Positions 17,277 to 28,124 of a DNA stretch of 64,000 nucleotides are shown one piece after another. Position numbers and translations under genes: made by a program. The stretch is taken from assembly GCA_963728965.1 (NCBI GenBank), contig CAVSMH010000012.1:1054001-1118000 (forward strand). The letters are read 5' to 3'. Position 1 is the first letter of the stretch, and the number at the start of each line of letters is the position of its first letter. Below the pieces are notes generated by a model. The model did no database searches. It was not told where the DNA came from and worked only from the letters and a program-made list of their open reading frames with translations. The stretch comes from DASQZT01 sp963728965 (GTDB lineage: Bacteria; Acidobacteriota; Terriglobia; Bryobacterales; Bryobacteraceae).

Positions 17277-18338
17277 ATGGTGAATGTTCCTTACGATGTA
17301 TTCTTGTCCCACAATAGCGAAGACAAGGCCCAAGTGGAGAAGCTTGCTGCGCGACTCGCCAGGAAGGCTGGCATTCGCCCGTGGCTGGACAAATGGAATC
17401 TGATTCCTGGCGATCCCTGGCAGCCTGCCATAGAGCAGGCCCTTGCTGTCTGCCGTTCTTGCGCAGTCTTCGTCGGTCGGAGTGAGATAGGTCCATGGCA
17501 GCTTGAAGAGATGCGGGCTGCAATTAGCCGCCGAGTCACCGACGCAAATGGGCATTTCAGAGTGATACCGGTGCTCCTGCCTCCAGGCAGTCGGGAGCTG
17601 ATCAATAAGTTGCCCCCATTTCTATCTGCCGCCTCATGGGTCGAGTTCTCTAACGGCCTTGCGGACAGGGATGCCTTTCGGCGGCTAGTGTGTGGCATTC
17701 AAGGTAAGGAGCCAGGTCCGAATAGTCCCCGTCGCCCTAAGAACAAGTCAGTCCGGTGGGTTCTCGTGCTCGACGGAGAATATGAAGACCAAACGCGAGC
17801 ACGAACGGAAGCTATAGCCGAGCATTTGCGAACTCTTCTGAGCGATGCTCGATTGACGATCAGGAGGATTGATCCCGGTTCGCTCGTAATTGTCCTTGAG
17901 AGCTCACTCGAAGCCTTTGAATTGATGAAGGACCTCGTCCGAGAGCATCAACTAAATCGTGTTCTTGACATGGACGTGCTGAACGTTCAGGCGGAGGATG
18001 ACTGGAAAGCGCGCCACGCGCTCAAACCGGCCTTTCTACTTGAGAATCCATTCGATAGCATAGAAGGCTCTCACGAATATGTTGCATTGCTGGCGGAGGT
18101 CCTTAATCAGGTCCGCCGAGATGTCGAAGCCGAGATTCAGAATGCAGAAAGGGAAGCCGGGGACAGGCGGAAGGAAGCCCTGCTACTTGTTTCTTACAAT
18201 TTAGCAAAGCTAAACCTGCACATCACGTCGTCCCGCCGAATTCTGAACGATCTTAGGACGCTTCGAAGGCTGCTTTTGAGTGAACGCACCGGAGCTAAGG
18301 GCAAGTTAGAAGATTTACCTGGGGAAGCGTCAGGGTGA
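17277..18338 (+). CDS. TIR-domain protein with uncharacterised C-terminal domains
   Basis: 353 residues from the ATG at 17277, 8 bases after GGAG; earlier in-frame codons lack domain content. Residues 3-140 are a TIR domain: YDVFLSHNSEDKAQVEKLA, IRPWLDKWNLIPGDPWQP, SCAVFVGRSEIGPWQLEEM with a W74..E77 pair at the NADase glutamate position. Residues 160-240 form an unnamed alpha/beta unit (WVLVLDGEYEDQTRARTEAI, RRIDPGSLVIVLESS). Residues 265-340 are helical and probably a coiled coil. Bacterial TIR proteins often act in antiphage defence by degrading NAD. Base use is less GC-rich than the backbone, and it sits next to the integrase, which suggests transfer. Confidence 0.85.
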   Translation: MVNVPYDVFLSHNSEDKAQVEKLAARLARKAGIRPWLDKWNLIPGDPWQPAIEQALAVCRSCAVFVGRSEIGPWQLEEMRAAISRRVTDANGHFRVIPVLLPPGSRELINKLPPFLSAASWVEFSNGLADRDAFRRLVCGIQGKEPGPNSPRRPKNKSVRWVLVLDGEYEDQTRARTEAIAEHLRTLLSDARLTIRRIDPGSLVIVLESSLEAFELMKDLVREHQLNRVLDMDVLNVQAEDDWKARHALKPAFLLENPFDSIEGSHEYVALLAEVLNQVRRDVEAEIQNAEREAGDRRKEALLLVSYNLAKLNLHITSSRRILNDLRTLRRLLLSERTGAKGKLEDLPGEASG

Positions 18339-18750
18339 GCGAGTAATGCCACGTTGAGACGGCTCCAGTGCCGTTAGACAGCTCGCGCGACGACGAGGGG
18401 GTCACGACTACCGAATGACTAGATATTCTGACCGGGTTGCCCCAACATCCATACGGACGAGAATTCGCCTACGGTGAGACTGGCCTGAAAGGGCCTCGGG
18501 GAGCGTCGGGCCGATTGGGAACGAGAAGTCGGCTTCGCAGCGCCGATCCGTCACATGTCCGAGAAACGCCCGATGTGAGATGTGGCATGGGAAGGCTCCT
18601 GCTGGCGGGAGCATTTGTCGATCGCGTTGGGACGTGGTTTGCTGGCAGCAATTGCGCCAACGACAACCTGCGAGGTACTGGCTGTCCACGCTGGTTACGA
18701 GGGGGACGCCGTCATGCCCTGGGTCGTCCAAACCGCGTGCTCGTGCTCGG
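18339..18750. other. 412-bp stretch without a recognised gene
   Basis: No frame here has both a start context and a recognisable domain. A short plus-strand piece near 18587-18630 encodes MGRLLLAGAFVDRV, which is reminiscent of the start of a YCII-type domain, and the next frame continues weakly, so a decayed YCII-like gene is possible but unproven. Confidence 0.4.
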
Positions 18751-19146
18751 ATGAACCCCATGACATTCCCGGCCGCTGTCCCGCAGGTCCCCGCAGCAAA
18801 CGTCAACAAAGCGGTAGCCTACTACGTCAACACGCTGGGCCTCACATTCGATTGGGGCGACGATCACGGCGGCATTGCCGGCATCTCAAGGGGGAATTGC
18901 AGACTGTTTATCACCAATCGCTCCTTCCGCAACTCCCACGGCAACATTGGCCCTATCGTTTTCTGGCTCTATCTCGACAGCCGGGCCGAGGGGGACGAGC
19001 TCTTTGCACACTGGAAAGCCGCCCAAGGGACGATCGTCTCCGAGCCCGGCGCCCGGCGTTTCCCGGCCGCAGGTGAAAGGCATCGGCAGCGAGTCGCCCG
19101 CCATCCATACCCGGCACAGCAAGAAAGCAGCGCGGCTGACGTTTGA
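18751..19146 (+). pseudogene. VOC-family protein, probably C-terminally frameshifted
   Basis: The ATG at 18751 or 18760 gives about 130 residues. Residues about 5-105 match a glyoxalase/bleomycin-resistance fold: VPQVPAANVNKAVAYYVNTL, LTFDWGDDHGGIAGISRGNC, LFITNRS and VFWLYLDSRAEGDELF, with IVSEP. After that the expected final strand with its metal ligand is replaced by an Arg/Ala/Gln-rich tail, so a frameshift near 19040 is likely. The end overlaps the repeats upstream of padR. Confidence 0.55.
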
Positions 19147-19149
19147 CGA

Positions 19150-19203
19150 CTAGCAGACATTCTAGTAGACAGACGGCATTTCTTGTACTAGACTGTCTTC
19201 TAG
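19150..19203. promoter_or_regulatory. Candidate PadR operator: repeated CTAGYAGACA
   Basis: CTAGCAGACA (19150-19159) and CTAGTAGACA (19162-19171) are direct repeats 12 bp apart, and TGTCTTCTAG (19194-19203) is the inverted form with one mismatch, ending six bases before the padR ATG. PadR regulators usually autorepress from dyads at their own promoter, so this is a likely autoregulatory site that also controls the permease downstream. Confidence 0.5.
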
Positions 19204-19208
19204 ACGCG

Positions 19209-19556
19209 ATGCCTAAAAAGCCGGCCGCCGAAAACAAAATCGAACTGCTCCAGGGTACGCTCGACATGCTCATCTTGCGGACCCTCCAGTGGGGGCCGCA
19301 ACACGGCCACGGTGTCGGCCAGGCGATCCGCCAAAGTTCGGCGGACCTGCTGCTCATCGAACGCGGGTCATTGTATCCCGCGCTGCATCGTCTGGAGGCC
19401 AAGGGCCTCATTGCATCGGAATGGAAGGCTTCGGAGCTGAACCGGAGAGCGAAGTACTACCGGCTTACCGCGGCGGGTCGAGAGCAATTGGTGGCGGAGC
19501 AGTCGAAGTGGAAGAGTCTCGTCAAAGCCATTACCCGCGTGATGCGGCCGGTGTGA
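19209..19556 (+). CDS. PadR-family transcriptional regulator
   Basis: 115 residues from the ATG at 19209; the longer frame crosses the operator repeats. It is a winged helix with the typical ELLQGTLDMLILRTLQ, GHGVGQAIR, RGSLYPALHRLEAKGLIASE and KYYRLTAAGREQL. PadR proteins repress genes for detoxification and transport. The ADOP permease gene starts 11 bases after its stop, the usual acidobacterial PadR-ADOP pairing, so it very probably regulates that permease and itself. Confidence 0.92.
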   Translation: MPKKPAAENKIELLQGTLDMLILRTLQWGPQHGHGVGQAIRQSSADLLLIERGSLYPALHRLEAKGLIASEWKASELNRRAKYYRLTAAGREQLVAEQSKWKSLVKAITRVMRPV

Positions 19557-19567
19557 GGGGGTAGCCA

Positions 19568-22201
19568 ATGCGTTGGGATTTTTGGCGCCGCAAACGGCGT
19601 GAGAGCGATCTCAAAGAAGAGATCGCATTCGACCTGGCCGTGGAAGCCGAGGAGCGCATCCGCGCCGGCGCCACGTGCCGCGAATCCGAACTGGCCAGCC
19701 GCCGCGATTTCGGCAACGTGCCTCTGCTCGAGGAGGGCATTCGCGAAATGTGGGGCTGGGGGCCGCTCGAACGGCTCGCCCGCGATTTTCGATATGGATG
19801 CCGCACTCTGTGCAAGAGCCCTCTATTCGCTACCATGGCAGTCCTCTCGCTGGCCCTCGGTATCGCCGCCAACGCATCCATCTTCAGTGTGATCAATGCC
19901 ATCGTCTTGCGGCCGTTGCCCGGCATCGCGCGCGGCTCGGAGATGGTCTCGCTGAATGAGAACGTAGGCGGTAACACCCTCCCTCTTCTCTCCTACCCGG
20001 ACTACCGCGACTTTCGCGACCGCAATTCCGTGCTGAGCGGCCTCGCTGCCATCGGCTTTGTCGCGGTGAGCGTTGGCCGGAACGGTGACAGCCAGCGGAT
20101 CTGGGGCATCACCACGACGGGAAACTACTTCGACCTGCTGGGGATCAAGCCGCTGGCCGGCCGCCTGATCCAGCCGGAGGACGATCAGGGTCGCGGCGGT
20201 CACCCGGTCATGGTTCTGTCCTACGCCGGCTGGCAAAAGCGCTTTGGAGGCGATCCCGGAATTATCGGCGCCAAGGTACAGGTCAATGGCCAGGACTACA
20301 CGGTGTTGGGTGTAACTCCGAAAGAGTTCTTCGGCACCGAACTCTTCATGTCTCCGGAAATTTACTTCTCCATGGCCATGGAGAAAGAGCTCAGCGGCGG
20401 CGATCTGGACCGCCGGTCCGCCCGTGATCATTTTGCGATCGGGCGGTTGAAGCCCGGTGTCACCATGGCACAGGCCGAATCGGCTCTCAACGCGATCGGG
20501 CACGGATTGGGGGAGGAATATCCGCAGGACGACGGCGGCATGCGGGTCGTCCTCGTTCCACCCGGATTGGCGGGAGCGTACCTCCGCAATCCGATCATCG
20601 GGTTCGTCGCTGCCATGTTCGCCGTCTCCTGCCTGGTGCTGCTGGTCGCCTGCGTGAACCTGGCCGGCATGCTGCTTGCCCGTGCCGGCGACAAACGGAA
20701 GGAAACCGCCATCCGGCTTGCGATCGGCGCCGGACGAGGCACGCTGATCCGCCAACTGATGATCGAAAATCTCATCGTCGCCCTGCTGGGAGGCGCTGGC
20801 GGCGCGCTGCTGGCTCGCTGGGTGATGCGCGCCCTGGCGGCGTGGCATCCTCCGGTGGATCTTCCCCTGGTTGTGAGTGCTCCCGTGGATGCTCGTGTGT
20901 TCCTGTTCGCCCTGGCCGTCGCCTCCGTCACTTCGCTGGTATTCGGCCTGCTGCCGGCCTTGCAGTCGACGAAGCCCGATCTGGTCCCGGCATTAAAGAA
21001 CGAATCGGCCGCGGGGCGATCCCGATACTGGCATTTGCGCGATTACACGGTGGCCGCCCAGGTCTCGATGTCGGTGCTGCTGCTCTTCTGTGCCGTATTG
21101 GCGCTCAAAAGCCTGCGGCGGTCGATGGATGCGCCCATCGGCTTCCAGCCCCGCGGTCTCGCCGCAGTCTCGTTCGATGTCAACATGCAGCGTTACGACG
21201 AGGCGCGTGGCCGCGAGTTCGAACGGCGCTTGCTGGAGAAGGCCCGCCAACTGCCGGGAGTCGAGTCGGCCGCTTTGATGGACAATATCCCGTTAACCAT
21301 GACGGTGCCGTGGGATTCCGTCTATGTCGAAGGGAAGCTGGCGCCCAAACGCGCCGCCGACGTGCCCCGTGCTTACTTCTTTACAGTCAGCCCCGATTAT
21401 TTCCGCACCATGCAAACACCCCTGATTGCCGGCCGCGAGTTCAACGAGCGGGACCGGCAGGGTGGGCCGCGGGTGGCAATCGTGAATCGCGCCTTCGCAA
21501 CGCGATTGCTGGATGGGAACCCGTTGGGACGGCGCTTCACCACCAGCCCGCAGGAAAAACCCTTCGAAATTGTGGGCGTGGCGGAGGGAGGAAAATACTA
21601 CTATCTCACCGAACAGAACGCCGCCGCCTTCTGGACGCCCCTGGAGATCTCGTATCGGCCGCAAGCCTCCCTGGTGGTTCGCACGCGCGTAACTCCACCC
21701 GCATCGGTCATCCCGTCCATCCGGGGCGTGGTGCGCGAGATCGATTCCTCGGTCGCGCTGTTCGCCGTCGGCAGCGTGGATGATCAACTCGCCTGGCCCT
21801 TCTTCGCGCCCCGCGTCGCCGCCACGATGCTCGGCGCATTTGGCATCCTGGCGCTGGTGCTCTCCGCCACCGGGATCTACGGCGTCATGGCCTACTCGGT
21901 TTCGCGCCGCACTCGCGAACTCGGCATCCGTATGGCGATTGGCGCAACGCGCGCGCAGGTCCTGGCCTCGGTGGCCCGCGGGGCCGTGGCTCTGATCGGT
22001 TCCGGTGTTGTGCTCGGACTGGGACTGGCCTTAGGCGCCGGCCGCTGGTTGGGGGGCATTCTCTACGGAGTGAAGCCCACCGATCCCGTGACCTTCGCGA
22101 TTGTGTTCGCCATTATGCTTGGTATCGGCGCGGCCGCGACATTCCTGCCCGCGCGCCGGGCCACCCGCATCGATCCGATTCAGGCGTTGCGACGAGAATA
22201 G
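19568..22201 (+). CDS. ADOP-type ABC permease (MacB-like), PadR-linked
   Basis: 877 residues. An N-terminal soluble prefix (WDFWRRKRRESDLKEEIAFD, then RRDFGNVPLLEEGI) precedes two MacB/FtsX permease copies, each with a long extracytoplasmic domain; the first begins DFRYGCRTLCKSPLF and the second ends LPARRATRIDPIQALRRE. It is the second of three such proteins in the window. No ATPase is encoded nearby. It shares a transcript with the padR gene. Confidence 0.92.
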   Translation: MRWDFWRRKRRESDLKEEIAFDLAVEAEERIRAGATCRESELASRRDFGNVPLLEEGIREMWGWGPLERLARDFRYGCRTLCKSPLFATMAVLSLALGIAANASIFSVINAIVLRPLPGIARGSEMVSLNENVGGNTLPLLSYPDYRDFRDRNSVLSGLAAIGFVAVSVGRNGDSQRIWGITTTGNYFDLLGIKPLAGRLIQPEDDQGRGGHPVMVLSYAGWQKRFGGDPGIIGAKVQVNGQDYTVLGVTPKEFFGTELFMSPEIYFSMAMEKELSGGDLDRRSARDHFAIGRLKPGVTMAQAESALNAIGHGLGEEYPQDDGGMRVVLVPPGLAGAYLRNPIIGFVAAMFAVSCLVLLVACVNLAGMLLARAGDKRKETAIRLAIGAGRGTLIRQLMIENLIVALLGGAGGALLARWVMRALAAWHPPVDLPLVVSAPVDARVFLFALAVASVTSLVFGLLPALQSTKPDLVPALKNESAAGRSRYWHLRDYTVAAQVSMSVLLLFCAVLALKSLRRSMDAPIGFQPRGLAAVSFDVNMQRYDEARGREFERRLLEKARQLPGVESAALMDNIPLTMTVPWDSVYVEGKLAPKRAADVPRAYFFTVSPDYFRTMQTPLIAGREFNERDRQGGPRVAIVNRAFATRLLDGNPLGRRFTTSPQEKPFEIVGVAEGGKYYYLTEQNAAAFWTPLEISYRPQASLVVRTRVTPPASVIPSIRGVVREIDSSVALFAVGSVDDQLAWPFFAPRVAATMLGAFGILALVLSATGIYGVMAYSVSRRTRELGIRMAIGATRAQVLASVARGAVALIGSGVVLGLGLALGAGRWLGGILYGVKPTDPVTFAIVFAIMLGIGAAATFLPARRATRIDPIQALRRE

Positions 22202-22314
22202 CGCCGACGACCGATTCTGCTTCGGTTTGCCGGCCGCCCGAGCTGGTTTGCGGCTCAACTAACACGCGACCCGCGAATTCCGGGCGCCGGGACTCGTCGC
22301 GGCGCCCCGCTTCC

Positions 22315-23439
22315 TCACGCCTGGCCCTTGTACACCTTCCAGAACACTTCCCGGAATTTTGCCATGTCCCGGTCCGTCCCGATGCTCACCCGCAGCATGT
22401 TCGTCAGCGGCGGGAACGGCCGTCCCGGCGCTACGCCCAGCCGCGGCATCGTTTGAATGAACTCCCGGGCATTGCGGCCCACGTCGATCATGATGAAGTT
22501 GGCATGGGGCTCGATGTACTTCACCTTGCGCTCGCTCAGCCACTCGCACAGTTCGCGGCGGGTGCGCCCGAGCGAGGCGCGGCGCTCGCGCAGCATGTTC
22601 TGCCGGTCGGCCAGTGCGGCCGTCACGGCGCGCGCCCCCACAATCGAGATCACGTTGATCTGGAGCGGCCTCAGCCGCCCGATGATCTCCGGCTTCGCCG
22701 CCGCAAACCCCACCCGCAGGCCCGCCATCCCGTAGATTTTGGAAAACGTGCGCGCCACAATCACGTCTTTTCCCTGCCGCACGTACGGTAGTGCCGTCTT
22801 CAATTCCGGGCTTTCGCCGAAGTGAATGTACGCCTCGTCTACCAGCAGCGTGGTGTTGGCGGGCAGGTTCGCCACCAGCCAGTCCACATCTTTCGCCACC
22901 GTAATCGCCGAAGTGGGGTTGTTCGGATTGCACAGGTAAATCAGCCCGCCGCGCGCCTTGTCCGCTTCTTCGGCCATCTTCCGCACGTCGGCGGTATAAT
23001 CTTCGCGCAGCTTGACCAGCACCACCGGGCGGCCGAAGCTGCGCGCCAGCTCGAGCGGAAGCTCGTACGCCGGTGCGACGCTGATCAACGGACGGCTCGC
23101 CGAGGTGAACACATCCACGCTGGTGTGCAGCACTTCGCTCGATCCGCAGCCGGCCACGATCTGGTCCCCTGCCAGCTCTTCGCTCTTCGCAATGGTCCGG
23201 TAGATTTCGCCGAACTCCTGGTAGTGGTACCGGCCCGAAGCCGGAAGCACCTGCTGCATGGCGGCCAGGGAAACCGCGGGCGGCCCCGCCGGATTTTCGT
23301 TGGCGTTGAGCCAGACCATGTCCGGTGGAAGTTCGGAGGACTTGACGGCCGCGCGTTGCGCGTAGGCCATCTCGGGAAGCAGCCGCGATGCGGCGGCCGT
23401 ACAGCCGAGCCGTGCGGCGAAGGACCGGCGAGTCAACAT
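22315..23439 (-). CDS. Tat-exported class I/II aminotransferase (HisC-like)
   Basis: 374 residues. The N-terminus is a twin-arginine signal (LTRRSFAARLGCTAAASRL) followed by a complete fold-type I PLP enzyme of the histidinol-phosphate aminotransferase branch: WLNANENPAGPP, GCGSSEVL, YLCNPNNPTSAI, LLVDEAYIHF, RTFSKIYGMAGLRVGFA with the PLP-binding lysine, and LRVSIGTDRDM. It is not linked to his genes. A HisC-like protein with a Tat signal is probably folded with PLP and exported; its periplasmic role is unknown. Confidence 0.85.
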   Translation of the reverse strand: MLTRRSFAARLGCTAAASRLLPEMAYAQRAAVKSSELPPDMVWLNANENPAGPPAVSLAAMQQVLPASGRYHYQEFGEIYRTIAKSEELAGDQIVAGCGSSEVLHTSVDVFTSASRPLISVAPAYELPLELARSFGRPVVLVKLREDYTADVRKMAEEADKARGGLIYLCNPNNPTSAITVAKDVDWLVANLPANTTLLVDEAYIHFGESPELKTALPYVRQGKDVIVARTFSKIYGMAGLRVGFAAAKPEIIGRLRPLQINVISIVGARAVTAALADRQNMLRERRASLGRTRRELCEWLSERKVKYIEPHANFIMIDVGRNAREFIQTMPRLGVAPGRPFPPLTNMLRVSIGTDRDMAKFREVFWKVYKGQA

Positions 23440-23530
23440 AGGAATATACTGGCGGAAAAAACCATCCGGAGCAACCCGCCGCTATCCGGAACCGTACGCC
23501 CCCGTCTAACCCACGAGGAGGGAATGCCCC

Positions 23531-25912
23531 TTGCGAACGGACCTGCGGTACGCCCTGCGTACGCTTTGGAAGAGCCCCCGCTTTTCAATCGTTGCCATCC
23601 TGGTGCTGGCCCTCGGCATCGGCGCGAATACCGCCATGTTCAGTGTGGTTTATAACGTTCTGCTGCGGCCCTTGGACCATCCCCATCCGGAACAGCTCGT
23701 CTTCATACAGGAAAACAACCTGCGCAGCGGCGGCCTCAGCCCCACCGCGCCAGCCACCTATGCCGATTGGCGCGACCAGCAGACCGTCTTTCAGTCCATC
23801 GCCGCCGCCGAGGTCTGGGGAGCGACGCTGAGCGGCGACGGCCGCCCCGAAGAACTGGCTGGCCTCCGCGTCTCCCCTTCCCTGCTTTCCGTGCTGCAGG
23901 CGGCCCCCCTGCTTGGCCGCGGATTCGCCGAAGCCGATCAACGCGTGGTGCTGATCGGCTATTCCCTCTGGCAGCGCCGATTCGCCGGCGATGCCTCCAT
24001 CGTCGGGCGAGACCTCACCCTCAACGGCGCCCCCTACCGCGTCATCGGTGTCATGCCGCGAGGCTTCCGCTTCCCGCCATTCTGGGCCGAGAAGGCCGAG
24101 TTGTGGGTTCCGCTGGTCTTCACGCCCGCGCAACAGCAGAGCCGCGGCGGACGGTCGCTGCGCGTCTTTGCGCGCCTCAAAGACGGCGTCACCCTCGACC
24201 GCGCCGCCGCCCAAATGAGCACCATCGCCAATCGCATCGCCGAGGCTTATCCGGACTCGAACAAGGGCCGCGGCGCGCGGGTCATGCCGCTTGCCGAACG
24301 CGTGGTCGGAGAGGTCCGCGGCGCGCTCCTGGTGTTGCTGGGAGCGGTCGCCTTCCTGCTGTTGATCGCCTGCGCCAACGTCGCCAACCTGATGCTCGGC
24401 CGCGCCGTCGGCCGCCGCCGCGAGATCGCCGTGCGCCTCGCGGTTGGCGCCCGCCGCTGGCACCTGGTGCGCCAGTTGATCGTCGAGAGCCTGGTGCTCT
24501 CCTTCGCCGGCGGAGCCTTGGGCGTGCTCCTGGCCTGGTGGTCCATCCACCCCCTCTCGGCGAGCATCACCGAAGCCAGCCGCTTTGTCCTGCCCCGCTA
24601 TCAGGAAATCGGCCTCGGCGCGGCCGTGCTGGCCTTCACCTTTGTCGTCTCGGCCGCCACCGGGGTGCTCTTCGCCCTGGTGCCCGCGCTGCAAGCCTCG
24701 CGACAGGACATGCAGGCCAGCCTCAAGCCCTCCCGCACACCCGCCCGCGGCCTGTTGATCGTAGGCGAAATCGCCGTCTCGGTAGTGCTCCTCTCCGGAG
24801 CCGGGTTGATGATCCGCAGCTTCCTCCGGCTTGGCGCCATCAACGCCGGCTTCGATCCCGCAAACGTGCTGACCCTGCGCGTGGTCCTCACCGGTTCGCC
24901 TCACGCCCCCGCCGGTCGCCGCACCCTCTTCTATGAACAGGCGCTCGACCGCGTCCGCTCCGTTCCGGGCGTGGTGTCGGCCAGTGGCATCAACCATATC
25001 CCGCTCGCGGGCGACCTGTGGACGCTGTCATTCGCGGTCGATGGGCGGCCCCTGCCGCCACCCAACGAGAGACCCGGCGCGGCCTTCCGCGTCGTGTTCC
25101 CCGATTACTTCCGGACGATGCGCATCCCCCTCCGCGGGCGCGATTTCACCCGTTGGGATGATGCCGCCGCCCCGCGCGTCACCGTCATCAACCAGACCAT
25201 GGCTCACCGCTATTGGCCCGGCGAGGATCCGATCGGCAAGCGCATTCTCTTCGCCGGCGACCAGCCGTTCACCATCATCGGCATTGCCGCCGACGTGGAA
25301 CAGCACGACTGGGGCACCCCGCCGGATAACGAATTCTATTTCAGCCAGGCGCAGAATCCCGAGGACATCCAGTCGTATCTCACCATCGTGGCGCGCACCC
25401 AAGGGAACCCGCTGGCCCTCGCCGAAGCCATCCGCGCGAGCGTCTGGACACTCGATCGCGACCTGCCCATTAACGATGTCTGGAGCATGCGCCAGGTGGT
25501 GGATCGCGCCGTCTGGCAGCCGCGATTCTCCACCACGCTGCTGGGAGGCTTCGCCGCCCTGGCGTTGATCCTCGCCTCCATCGGCATCTACGGCGTGATC
25601 TCGTTCGAGGTCACTCGCCGCACCCGCGAAATCGGTATCCGCATGGCGCTGGGCGCCCGCCCCGGCGACGTCATGCGCTCCGTGCTCGGCGAGGGCGCGC
25701 GCCTGGCCGCCGCCGGAACGGTGATGGGAACGGCCGGCGCCCTGTTGCTGACCCGCTACCTGCAAAACCTGCTCTATGGGATCAGCGCCACCGACCCGGT
25801 CGCTCTCGGCGCCGCGGCACTGGGACTCGGCCTCGTGGCCCTCGGCGCGGTCTGGTTGCCGGCGCGCCGCGCCACCCGCGTGGATCCCTCCGTGGCGCTC
25901 CGCGACGCCTGA
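23531..25912 (+). CDS. ADOP-type ABC permease (MacB-like) without N-terminal prefix
   Basis: 793 residues from a TTG at 23531, 8 bases after GAGGAGGG (23515-23522). It begins directly with the first permease half (RTDLRYALRTLWKSPRFSIV) and lacks the soluble prefix seen in the other two, then shows the two large extracytoplasmic domains and the second half ending LPARRATRVDPSVALRD. It diverges from the exported aminotransferase gene. No ATPase partner is adjacent. Confidence 0.92.
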   Translation: MRTDLRYALRTLWKSPRFSIVAILVLALGIGANTAMFSVVYNVLLRPLDHPHPEQLVFIQENNLRSGGLSPTAPATYADWRDQQTVFQSIAAAEVWGATLSGDGRPEELAGLRVSPSLLSVLQAAPLLGRGFAEADQRVVLIGYSLWQRRFAGDASIVGRDLTLNGAPYRVIGVMPRGFRFPPFWAEKAELWVPLVFTPAQQQSRGGRSLRVFARLKDGVTLDRAAAQMSTIANRIAEAYPDSNKGRGARVMPLAERVVGEVRGALLVLLGAVAFLLLIACANVANLMLGRAVGRRREIAVRLAVGARRWHLVRQLIVESLVLSFAGGALGVLLAWWSIHPLSASITEASRFVLPRYQEIGLGAAVLAFTFVVSAATGVLFALVPALQASRQDMQASLKPSRTPARGLLIVGEIAVSVVLLSGAGLMIRSFLRLGAINAGFDPANVLTLRVVLTGSPHAPAGRRTLFYEQALDRVRSVPGVVSASGINHIPLAGDLWTLSFAVDGRPLPPPNERPGAAFRVVFPDYFRTMRIPLRGRDFTRWDDAAAPRVTVINQTMAHRYWPGEDPIGKRILFAGDQPFTIIGIAADVEQHDWGTPPDNEFYFSQAQNPEDIQSYLTIVARTQGNPLALAEAIRASVWTLDRDLPINDVWSMRQVVDRAVWQPRFSTTLLGGFAALALILASIGIYGVISFEVTRRTREIGIRMALGARPGDVMRSVLGEGARLAAAGTVMGTAGALLLTRYLQNLLYGISATDPVALGAAALGLGLVALGAVWLPARRATRVDPSVALRDA

Positions 25913-25926
25913 ACGCGCGCGCTTCC

Positions 25927-27546
<1,620 letters not shown>

Positions 27547-28124
27547 ATTTCCCTCACTCCCCGGCCTGTCAAGGCCGAGAACGGTAGCGGTTCCACATTA
27601 TCCTGACGGATGGCGCGCAAACCGCGTTCTTGCTCGGATTGATTTAACTTGTCTGTCTTGGTGGCGATCACCAGGTACGGCTTGCCCTGATACTCGAGCC
27701 ATCGCTTCAGGTCCAGATCTTTATCCATCCATCCGCGGCGGGTATCCAGTATCAGGCAGGTCACCTTCAAGGTAACTCGTTTCTCCAGATACTGCTCGAT
27801 CAGCTTCTTCCATTCCAGCATCCGGGCCGGCGGAACCCGGGCATATCCATATCCCGGTAAATCGACGAAGTAATATGCGCCGCCGATTCGGTAAAAGTTG
27901 ATCGTTTGTGTGCGACCCGGTGTGTTGCTGGTAAATGCCAGCCGCTTCTGCCCGGTCAGGGCATTAATCAGGCTGGATTTTCCGACGTTGCTTCTCCCGA
28001 CAAATGCGACCTCCGGCAGCCGGTCTCTCGGAAATCCTTCCGGCTGCGCGGAGCTGACTACGAATTCCGCTTTCAAACATCACCCGTGGCGCTGCCCCGC
28101 TCTCCGCGGCCTGCCCGCACCACC

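Noticed and set aside
18580..18750. YCII-like start GRLLLAGAF
   Set aside because: Only a dozen residues fit and the frame then diverges; recorded only as a possibility.
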